Shown piece after piece: positions 7,820 to 14,550 of a stretch of DNA of 64,000 nucleotides. Every line of letters starts with the position of its first letter. The stretch's first letter is position 1. The translations under genes were made by a program, and so were the position numbers. Location: assembly GCF_002934265.1 (NCBI RefSeq), contig NZ_PTIX01000034.1:1-64000 (forward strand). The letters run 5' to 3'. Source of the stretch: Actinokineospora auranticolor (GTDB lineage: Bacteria; Actinomycetota; Actinomycetes; Mycobacteriales; Pseudonocardiaceae). The notes beneath the pieces are model-generated. The model saw only the letters and a list, made by a program, of their open reading frames with translations. It was not told where the DNA came from and made no database searches.

Positions 7820-8725
7820 TCAGCCCAGCGGTGAGAAGCCGGTGACCGCGCGGCCGGGTTCGCTGCCCGCGCGGCGGGGGGCTGGGCCTGAGCCGTGGCC
7901 GAAGCCGATCCGCAGGACGGCGTGTGGGGTGGCGCCGGTGGTGGTGTGCAGGGCGGAGCGGGTTTGGGGTAGTTCGACGGGGCGCGGCAGCAACGACACC
8001 GCCAGGCCCGCGATGTCGGCTTCGAGCAGCACCCGTTGCAGGGCTTGGCCCGCTATGACCTGGTCGACGGTCGTGTCCGTGGGGGTGGTCAGCACGGCCA
8101 GCAGCGGTTCCGGGCCGCCGCCGATGGTGTCGAGGCCGTAGGTGCCCTCTTCGCGGGCTTGGCGGGCGCGCAGTTCGGCCCGGTACTCGTCGTCGCGGCT
8201 GCGGAGGAAGTCGGCGCGGCGGATGACGGCGGCTACGGTGGCCTGGTCGTCGGGGTCCTCGATCAGGTGCAGCCGCGCGCCTTCGAGGCGGGCGGCCTTG
8301 GCCAGGGCGGCCCTGGCGGGTTCGGGGACGGCGCGGCGCAGCACGGGCCAGCGGTTGCCGCCGCCGCGTTCCACGGCCAGCGCGAGGGAGCGCTCCTCCG
8401 CCGTCGTGCGGTGCCGGGGACCGACCCGCACCTCGGCCACCAGGTCCGGGTCGCGGCGGTCCGGCAGCACGGCCACCGACGACGACCACCCGGTCACGGC
8501 CAGCACGAGCCGCAGGGCGTAGACGGTCGCGCCGCAGGCCACCCGCGCGCCCTGGCCGTGCGGGTCGGCGACGCGCAGCACCCGGTCGGGGTCCAGCTTC
8601 ACCCCCACCCGCCGCTCCAGCACCACGAACCGCCACGGTCGCGTGCCGTACGGGGACGACACCCGCCCCGCCGCGCGCACCGCCCGCGCGATCGCCGCGT
8701 CGACGGGAAATGGCTCACCCGGCAT
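7820..8725 (-). CDS. Acg-like nitroreductase-family protein, second copy
   Basis: A 301-residue nitroreductase-like protein of the same Acg-type family as 830-1852, strongly diverged. The N-terminus has RVSSPYGTRPWRFVVLE in place of the HNTQPWRW segment; the C-terminal half carries QALQRVLLEADIAGLAVSLL and RPVELPQTRSAL, the conserved tail region. The ATG at 8725 follows GAGGAGG by six bases. A DosR-like box lies 69-88 bases upstream. It is convergent with the kinase gene. The biochemical substrate is unknown for the whole family. Confidence 0.8.
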   Translation of the reverse strand: MPGEPFPVDAAIARAVRAAGRVSSPYGTRPWRFVVLERRVGVKLDPDRVLRVADPHGQGARVACGATVYALRLVLAVTGWSSSVAVLPDRRDPDLVAEVRVGPRHRTTAEERSLALAVERGGGNRWPVLRRAVPEPARAALAKAARLEGARLHLIEDPDDQATVAAVIRRADFLRSRDDEYRAELRARQAREEGTYGLDTIGGGPEPLLAVLTTPTDTTVDQVIAGQALQRVLLEADIAGLAVSLLPRPVELPQTRSALHTTTGATPHAVLRIGFGHGSGPAPRRAGSEPGRAVTGFSPLG

Positions 8726-8793
8726 GGTTGCCTCCTCGCAGGCAACCCTGTTGGGTCGGCGATCACCGCGGTACCGGGCACCCGGCCCGGATC

Positions 8794-8813
8794 GTCGGGA
8801 CCTTCTACCCCAT
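8794..8813 (+). promoter_or_regulatory. DosR/DevR-like box between two divergent genes
   Basis: GTCGGGACCTTCTACCCCAT matches 14 of 20 positions of the DosR consensus TTSGGGACTWWAGTCCCSAA. It lies 69 bases upstream of nitroreductase 2 and 72 bases upstream of the divergent M15 peptidase gene, so it could serve either. Confidence 0.55.
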
Positions 8814-8884
8814 TGCATTCCACAGTGGATAGTCACAATCCGCGGCCGGGTACGCTCAAGGACCCACCCGACCAAGGAGGCGTG

Positions 8885-9517
8885 ATGCGGAAACCGGCCA
8901 CGGCACTGCTGACGTCCGCTTTCCTGCTCGCGACCGCGGCACCCGCCGCGGCCACCGCACCGTACCTGGCTTTCATCTTCCCGGTCAGCAAGGAGCGGCT
9001 AGGCGCGAGCTGGCGCCCCGGCTGCCCGGTCCCGCCGGAAAATCTACGCCTGGTGACCCTCACGACCCGGGGATTCGACGGCCGGACCCACCGCGGGGAG
9101 TTGATCGTGGCGAAGGACGTCGCCGTCGAGGTGGTCCGGATCTTCGGCGACCTCTACCGGCACCGGTACCCCGTCGAACGCATGGAGACCGTGGAGAAGT
9201 ACGACGCGGACGACGACAGGTCGATGGCCGCCAACAACACGTCCGCCTTCAACTGCCGCCCGATCACCGGGGGCACCGAGTGGTCGAACCACTCGTACGG
9301 CCGGGCGATCGACATCAACCCCGTGCGCAACCCGTACATCTCCGGCAGCGGCACCGTGTACCCGCCCAACGGCGCCCCGTACGTGGACCGCACCCGCACC
9401 GACCCCGGCCTCATCCACGCGGACGACCACACGGTCCGCGCGTTCGAGGGCCGCGACTGGGACTGGGGTGGCTACTGGACCTCACCCATCGACTACCAGC
9501 ACTTCGAGAAGCCCTAG
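8885..9517 (+). CDS. Secreted M15-type D-Ala-D-Ala carboxypeptidase-like protein
   Basis: A 210-residue exported protein with an N-terminal signal peptide (basic MRKP, hydrophobic core, likely cleavage after residues 22-25). The zinc peptidase core shows SNHSYGRAIDIN, giving the His and Asp ligands of the peptidase_M15_4 fold, and a C-terminal YQHFE that supplies the last His. It probably trims peptidoglycan stem peptides or related D-amino-acid peptides. AAGGAGG precedes the ATG at 8885 by four bases; GTG at 8882 is an alternative. Its stop overlaps the next, convergent gene by four bases. Confidence 0.85.
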   Translation: MRKPATALLTSAFLLATAAPAAATAPYLAFIFPVSKERLGASWRPGCPVPPENLRLVTLTTRGFDGRTHRGELIVAKDVAVEVVRIFGDLYRHRYPVERMETVEKYDADDDRSMAANNTSAFNCRPITGGTEWSNHSYGRAIDINPVRNPYISGSGTVYPPNGAPYVDRTRTDPGLIHADDHTVRAFEGRDWDWGGYWTSPIDYQHFEKP

Positions 9518-9864
9518 TCCCGCTCGGGCAGCACCACCCGCACGCCGAACCCGTCGAGGTCGACCGAACCGCGCGGCGGCGCGCCGTCGTCCTCGTCGTC
9601 GCGGAGCACGAGCGACATCTTGCGGTACTCCATCTCCTCGCGCTTCCCGCCGGAGAACACCGCGCCCAGTTCGTCGAACCCCGCGGCCGCCACCGGCGTC
9701 CCCTTGCCGCGCCGCCACGGCAGCCGGGTACCGGCCGATTCGACCGCGGCCAGCACCACCAGCAGCACGACGAGTCCAGGCAGACTCACAGCCCACAACC
9801 AGCCCACGTCCGGGGAACGCGCGGCCGCGACCCGCGGTTCCCAAAATGACCCCTTTCTGTCCAC
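9514..9864 (-). CDS. Small membrane-anchored protein, DUF6191-like
   Basis: A 116-residue protein with one N-terminal hydrophobic segment (WLWAVSLPGLVVLLVVLAAV, about 22-41) and a cytoplasmic acidic/basic tail GFDELGAVFSGGKREEMEYR followed by VDLD. This pattern resembles the actinobacterial DUF6191 family of unknown function. The start is uncertain: GTG at 9864 directly abuts GGGAG, and GTG at 9807 is an alternative that would begin at the membrane segment. Confidence 0.6.
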   Translation of the reverse strand: MDRKGSFWEPRVAAARSPDVGWLWAVSLPGLVVLLVVLAAVESAGTRLPWRRGKGTPVAAAGFDELGAVFSGGKREEMEYRKMSLVLRDDEDDGAPPRGSVDLDGFGVRVVLPERD

Positions 9865-9989
9865 CTCCCTGAGGTCGCGCCGCGCGCCCGCCCGGCCGAC
9901 ACTGGAGAACCGGGTGAGCGGGTACCGCGGTGTTCTGGGGGTACACCGCGGCCCCCGTTCCCCGCGATCCGCACCCCGACGGATTGTGG

Positions 9990-11192
9990 ATGTGTCATCC
10001 TCCGCCGGTGAGCTACTGGCGGTTGTGGACCTCGTCGGCGCTGTCGAACCTCGCCGACGGCGTGTTCAAGGTGGCGCTGCCACTGGTCGCGATCGACTAC
10101 ACGCGGTCCCCGGTGCTGGTCGCGGGGGTCAGCTTCGCCGCCGCGCTGCCGTGGCTGCTGTGCGCGCTGCCCGCGGGCGCGCTGGCCGACCGGCTGGACC
10201 GCAGGCACGCCATGCTCGCGGCCAACGCGGCGCGCGCGGCCCTGCTCGCGGCGCTGGCCTTCGGCGCGGGGTCGATCTGGGTGCTCTACGCCATCGCGTT
10301 CTGCGTCGGGGTCGCCGAGACCCTGTACGACACGTCCGCGCAGTCGATCGTCCCGCAGGTCGTGCCGCGCGCGGACCTGTCCCGGGCGAACGCCCGGCTG
10401 TACGCGGTGGAGATGACCGCCAACGAGTTCGTCGGCCCGCCGCTGGGCGGTCTGCTCGCGGGCGCGGGCACCCTCGTCGCCTTCGCCACCCCGGCCGGGC
10501 TGTGGGTGGCGGCGATCGGCGCCCTCCTGCTGCTGCGCGGCGACTACCGACCGGCGCGCACCCACCGCGCCACCATGCGCGCGGACATCGTCGAGGGCCT
10601 GCGGTTCCTGTGGCACCGCAACCTGTTGCGCACCTTCGCGATCGCGGTGGGGGTGAGCAACTTCGCGAGCAACGCCCGGATGGCCGTCCTGGTCCTGTAC
10701 GCGGTGGGGGCCATGGGGTTGACGGAGACGGAATACGGCATCCTGCTGACCACCTCCGCCGCGGGCAGCCTGGTGGGTTCCTTCGCCGCGCCCGCGATCG
10801 AGCGAGCGCTGGGCCGCTCCAGGTCCATCCTGGCCGCGTTCCTGGTCATCGCCCTCTCGATAGCCGCCCCCACCCTGACCCCCAACCCCTGGCTGGTCGG
10901 CGCCGGGTTCTTCATCGGCGGCGTGGGCATCATGCTGTCCAACGTCATCCTGGTCTCCCTCCGCCAACGCATCACCCCGGACCACATCCTCGGCCGCGTC
11001 AACAGCGCTTACCGCCTGGTCGCCTGGGGCACCATCCCCCTCGGCGCGGCCACCGGCGGCCTCCTCGCCCAGTGGCTGGGCCTGCGCCCGGTCTTCGCCA
11101 TCGCGGGCGCGCTGACCCTGCTGCTGCTCATCCCCATCAGCCGCTTCACCGACCCCGTCCTCGACGCGGCAGAACGCGACGCGGGGGCATAA
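9990..11192 (+). CDS. MFS transporter, EntS/MFS_3-like exporter
   Basis: About 400 residues with roughly twelve hydrophobic segments. The intracellular loop ADRLDRRHAM after the second segment is the MFS motif-A region. Order and loops resemble the EntS/MFS_3 group of small-molecule exporters. Start is uncertain: ATG 9990 is given; GTG 10008 would begin at VSYWRLW, nearer the first membrane segment. No clear ribosome site precedes either. The substrate cannot be read from sequence. Confidence 0.8.
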   Translation: MCHPPPVSYWRLWTSSALSNLADGVFKVALPLVAIDYTRSPVLVAGVSFAAALPWLLCALPAGALADRLDRRHAMLAANAARAALLAALAFGAGSIWVLYAIAFCVGVAETLYDTSAQSIVPQVVPRADLSRANARLYAVEMTANEFVGPPLGGLLAGAGTLVAFATPAGLWVAAIGALLLLRGDYRPARTHRATMRADIVEGLRFLWHRNLLRTFAIAVGVSNFASNARMAVLVLYAVGAMGLTETEYGILLTTSAAGSLVGSFAAPAIERALGRSRSILAAFLVIALSIAAPTLTPNPWLVGAGFFIGGVGIMLSNVILVSLRQRITPDHILGRVNSAYRLVAWGTIPLGAATGGLLAQWLGLRPVFAIAGALTLLLLIPISRFTDPVLDAAERDAGA

Positions 11193-11249
11193 CGGAGTCT
11201 CCGCCCGGCAACCGTCCACCCGCGCCGTTCCCGAGGTGATCTTCGCCGT

Positions 11250-12155
11250 GTGGGCGGCGACGAAGGCGGCATCGTCACCGAGCAGTGGCGCGACTACCTG
11301 CGGGCGGCGATCGACCAGGGGCCTGCGGCGTGGGGCGAACGCGACGCACGGGCTGACCGGGGGCCGGCTGCGGCGGCTGCCCCGGTCAGAGGGGTGGTGA
11401 CCAGCCCGACCTTCGACGTTCGCGGCCGGGCGAACGGCTGCGTCCTGGTCACCGGACCACTCAAGGCCACGGACCTCGACGACCTCGCCCGCGCCGACCC
11501 ACCCGAACGGCGGCTCGCCGGGTTCCTCTTCCGCTTCGGCCGCACCGACGCACCCGAACCCGTGCCGGTCCAGCCCGCGCCCGCGCGGGGAATCCGCCAG
11601 GCGAGCGGTTCGATCCTGGCCTCTGCCCAAGACTTCGCCGCCCTCCCGGCGCGCGAACGGCTCGCCGCCCTCACCTGGCCGCACACCACCGAGACGCGGC
11701 TCCTGCGCACGATCTTCCGCATCCGCCACGAGGCCCGGGCGTCGACCGCGAGCCCGACACCGCACGGCGGCTCGTCCGGCTGGGCGTCGTCGTCGTCGAG
11801 TTGGCCTGCGCCTTCGACCTCCTGCGCGAGCACGGCCGCACCTCCCGCGGTGCGCGGGACCTCGTGCTCGAACCGCACTTCGACCCGTCGAACCCCGATC
11901 TGGCCCGGACTATCGATCGCGTCCTCGCCGAGGAGGAGGTCTTCGGCCTGGTGCGGTTGATCGCGGCCGACCACGACACCGTCTTCGCCCGCGAGTTCGC
12001 CGCCGTGTTCCTCGACGGCGCCCGGTTCACCGCCGAGACCGCCACTGGACGCGCGGGACTGGGTGGCAGCGCACTCGGTCACCACGGCGCCCGGGTACTA
12101 CGAGATCCGCGACACCGACGCCGCCGCCACCCACCTCATCGGCGCGTCCGCGTAG
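11250..12155 (+). pseudogene. Unknown protein gene with two frameshifts
   Basis: A protein-like reading continues through three frames. Frame 1 runs from GTG 11250 to about 11730 (ending LLRTIFRIRHE). The next continues as GVDREPDTARRLVRLGVVVV and EPHFDPSNPDLARTIDRVL to about 12040 (FLDGARFTAETA). The third resumes as LDARDWVAAHSVTTAPGYYE and stops at TAG 12153-12155, three bases before the convergent MFS stop. The combined product would be about 300 residues. No family is recognised. Either a recent pseudogene or two single-base sequencing errors. Confidence 0.6.
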
Positions 12156-13874
12156 TCAGACCCGCTCCCCCGCCGCAGCAGCGAGTTCGGCGCCGACGGA
12201 CTCGTGGTCGGTGGGCAGCTTCTTCGGTACGCACAACCACGACGCCACCGCTCCCAACACGCACAGCACGATCGCGAAGCCGAAGGCGATGGCGAGGCCG
12301 TCGGCGAAGGGGCCGGAGATGAGGCTGGGGAAGAAGCCCCGGCCCGTCAGGTACGCGGCCTGCTCGTGCGGCAACGTCGTGAGTTGGTCGCCCAGCAGTT
12401 GCTGAATCGGGTTGTAGCCGAGGAATGCCGCGAACAGCACCGCCACCGCGGGCAACCCGGCGATCTGTTCCGCCGACCCCGCCGACACCCCGTGCGCCTC
12501 CAGCCCCGTGCGCAGCGCCCCCGGCAGCGAGGTGGCGAGGCCCGCGATGATCAGGCTGAAGAAGAAGCCGATCGACAGGACCATCGCGGTGTTCTGGAAG
12601 GTGGTCATCATGCCCGAGCCGGATCCCCTGGCGTGCGGGGGCAGGCTGTTCATCACCTCCGCGCGGTTCGGCGAGGAGAACATCCCCATGCCGATCCCGT
12701 TGAGCACCAACACCGCCGCGAACGCCCAGTACGGGAAGTCCACCGGCAGCGCGATCAGCAGCCCGAACGACAGCGCGGTCACCAGCAACCCGCCGGACGC
12801 CAGGCGCCTGCTGCCGATGCGGTCGGAGAGGATGCCCGCGGTCGGGGCGGACACCAGAAAGCCGACCGTCATGGGGAGCATGTAGATGCCCGCCCACAGC
12901 GGTGTCTGCTCGTAGCCGTACCCGTGCTGCGGCAGCCAGATCCCCTGCAGCCACACGATCAGGATGAACTGCAGCCCGCCGCGGCCGAGGGACGCGGCGA
13001 AGTTGGCGGCGTTGCCCCAGGTGAACGACCGCAGGCGGAACAGCGACAGGTCGAACAGCGGGTTGTCCACGCGCCGCTCGACGACGACGAAGGCGACCAG
13101 GACGAGGGCGCCGCCGATGAGGCACGACAGCACCAGCGGGCTCCCCCAGCCGGTCTGCGCGTCCCCGTACGGCTGGATGCCGTAGGTGATGCCGACCAGC
13201 ACCGACACCAGCCCGACCGCGAACGTCAGGTTGCCCCACCAGTCCATCCGCGCGTGGTGGCGCACGCCGGTGTCGCGCAGCTTCAGGTACGCCCAGATGG
13301 TGCCGCCGACGCCGAAGGGCACCGACACGAGGAACACCAGGTTCCAGTTGACCGGCGCGAGCACGCCGCCGACGACCAGGCCGAGGAACGAACCGGCGAT
13401 CGCCGCGACGCCGTTGACGCCCAGGGCCATGCCGCGCTGGTTGGCGGGGAAGGCGTCGGTCAGGATCGCCGACGAGTTGGCCATCAGGAACGCGCCGCCG
13501 ACACCCTGCACGACCCGCCACCCGATGAGCCACAGCGCGGCGGCGTCACCCTTGAACCAGGTGACGGCCAGCAGCACCGACGACACGGTGAACACCGCGA
13601 ACCCCAGGTTGTACATGCGGGCCCGGCCGTACATGTCGCCCAGCCGCCCGAAGCTCACCACCAGCACGGCGGTGACCACCAGGAACCCCATGATCATCCA
13701 CAGCAGGTAGCCGGTGTTCGCGGGCTCCAGCGGGTTGATGCCGATCCCCTTGAAGATGTCGGGCAGGGCGATGAGCACGATCGACGAGTTGATCGTCGCG
13801 ATCAGCATCCCCAGCGTGGTGTTCGACAACGCGACCCACTTGTAGCGCGGCCCCGGTTCCGTCCTGCTGTCCAC
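12156..13874 (-). CDS. 14-TM MFS drug exporter (DHA2/EmrB-QacA family)
   Basis: A 572-residue protein with about fourteen hydrophobic segments. Motif A after TM2 is GRLGDMYGRARMY; motif C-like text is QGVGGAFLMANSSAILTDAF; the N-terminus ATINSSIVLIALPDI is typical of DHA2 antiporters. It likely exports a toxic or self-made small molecule with proton exchange. The GTG at 13874 has GGAG seven bases upstream. Two potential controls lie upstream: a 15-bp operator-like palindrome at 13891 and a structured leader with terminator and mini-ORFs at 14045-14319. Confidence 0.9.
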   Translation of the reverse strand: MDSRTEPGPRYKWVALSNTTLGMLIATINSSIVLIALPDIFKGIGINPLEPANTGYLLWMIMGFLVVTAVLVVSFGRLGDMYGRARMYNLGFAVFTVSSVLLAVTWFKGDAAALWLIGWRVVQGVGGAFLMANSSAILTDAFPANQRGMALGVNGVAAIAGSFLGLVVGGVLAPVNWNLVFLVSVPFGVGGTIWAYLKLRDTGVRHHARMDWWGNLTFAVGLVSVLVGITYGIQPYGDAQTGWGSPLVLSCLIGGALVLVAFVVVERRVDNPLFDLSLFRLRSFTWGNAANFAASLGRGGLQFILIVWLQGIWLPQHGYGYEQTPLWAGIYMLPMTVGFLVSAPTAGILSDRIGSRRLASGGLLVTALSFGLLIALPVDFPYWAFAAVLVLNGIGMGMFSSPNRAEVMNSLPPHARGSGSGMMTTFQNTAMVLSIGFFFSLIIAGLATSLPGALRTGLEAHGVSAGSAEQIAGLPAVAVLFAAFLGYNPIQQLLGDQLTTLPHEQAAYLTGRGFFPSLISGPFADGLAIAFGFAIVLCVLGAVASWLCVPKKLPTDHESVGAELAAAAGERV

Positions 13875-13890
13875 CTCTGGACTCCAATCA

Positions 13891-13905
13891 CTTAGCTAGG
13901 CTAAG
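13891..13905. promoter_or_regulatory. Palindromic operator upstream of the MFS exporter
   Basis: CTTAGC-TAG-GCTAAG is a perfect inverted repeat ending 17 bases before the exporter start. Its form resembles MarR/TetR-type operators of efflux pumps. No adjacent regulator gene is present. It is too divergent from the iron box at 63597 to be called iron-regulated. Confidence 0.55.
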
Positions 13906-14044
13906 CAGTTGGTTGCCACAGAGCAAGGGTGACCACGGGCACCCCGGACGCGGGACCGGACATACCGCCCCAACCTCCCCGGTGGACACTCCACAAGAAC
14001 CGGAGCCCCCCGGAAATCACAGCTCACGGGCGTTTTCGCGCAAC

Positions 14045-14068
14045 AAAAAAGCCAGCCCCCCGGCTGGC
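14045..14068 (-). terminator. Intrinsic terminator upstream of the MFS exporter
   Basis: On the minus strand, GCCAGCC, a four-base loop and GGCTGGC are followed by TTTTTT. This classic factor-independent terminator is rare in such GC-rich DNA. It faces the exporter, 171 bases before its start, and ends the structured leader region. Confidence 0.82.
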
Positions 14069-14194
14069 GATCCACTGGTCGAACCACGAGCAGTTGTATT
14101 TATGGAGCAAGCGAAGAATGACGAGCACCGGCCTGGTCGTTTCGTGACCTCCGCGACGACCAGGCCGGTCCTCGCAGGTCACGAGACCGACATC

Positions 14195-14242
14195 CTACGA
14201 TCCGCTTGCGCCAACCATCGTCAACCACGACCGCTCCTCCAT
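14195..14242 (-). CDS. Candidate leader-peptide uORF 2 (15 residues)
   Basis: ATG at 14242 encodes MEERSWLTMVGASGS, then TAG. GGAG lies six bases upstream. The stop is about 10 bases before the first attenuator arm (14184), a distance at which a stalled ribosome would change folding. Too short to judge by codon use, so its reality rests on context. Confidence 0.4.
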   Translation of the reverse strand: MEERSWLTMVGASGS

Positions 14243-14261
14243 GCCTACTCCACACCCCATT

Positions 14262-14285
14262 TCAACCACGACCACTCGCCTCCAT
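14262..14285 (-). CDS. Candidate leader-peptide uORF 1 (7 residues)
   Basis: ATG at 14285 encodes MEASGRG, then TGA, with GGGGGAAGG upstream. The codons GGTCGTGGTTGA are nearly repeated inside uORF 2 (GGTCGTGGTTGA in another frame), so the two leader segments look like a duplication. Confidence 0.3.
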   Translation of the reverse strand: MEASGRG

Positions 14286-14296
14286 ACCTTCCCCCC

Positions 14297-14319
14297 GCTC
14301 GACCTGATTCAGGTCGAGC
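14297..14319. promoter_or_regulatory. 23-bp perfect palindrome at the head of the leader
   Basis: GCTCGACCTGA, one central T, TCAGGTCGAGC: a perfect 11-bp-arm palindrome. Next to it lies CCGATC-N7-GATCGG (14324-14342), which contains TATGAT on the minus strand as a possible -10 element. Position suggests an operator just downstream of the leader promoter. Confidence 0.5.
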
Positions 14320-14550
14320 ACGTACCGATCATATCCCGATCGGCCACTTGAGGGGAAGTTCACCATCGGGTACAAGCACTGGAAAATTCCGGACAAATGC
14401 TGGACAACCGAAGCGTTGGTCCGGACCAGTGCGGCGCGCCCGCGAAGCGCCTGCCTGCGACAACCGGGTGGAATCCGGGCCCGGTGTATATGCCGGGGCC
14501 CCGGAAAGCGACTAGGAACGGGGGTAGCCGACACGAGCGGGGGTGGCCGT

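Larger units (their letters stand above)
14069..14319 (-). ncRNA. Structured leader/attenuator RNA or small RNA
   Basis: Two interleaved perfect inverted repeats occupy 14127-14184: ACCGGCCTGGTCGT (14127-14140) with ACGACCAGGCCGGT (14156-14169), and TCGTGACCT (14142-14150) with AGGTCACGA (14176-14184). They cannot both form fully without a pseudoknot, so alternative folds are expected. Just upstream on the minus strand are two tiny uORFs, and downstream the terminator at 14045. The CCGGCCTGG arm could also pair, with one bulge, with the CCAGCCGG side of the terminator. This looks like ribosome-mediated attenuation ahead of the MFS exporter, or alternatively a free small RNA. Confidence 0.5.

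Noticed and set aside
9786..11765. Minus-strand frame of about 660 codons
   Set aside because: Shadow of the MFS and frameshifted genes; Arg/Gly/Asp-rich with no domain.
14081..14095. GGTTCGACC, tRNA T-arm-like sequence in the leader
   Set aside because: No acceptor stem, anticodon arm or D-arm could be aligned around it.
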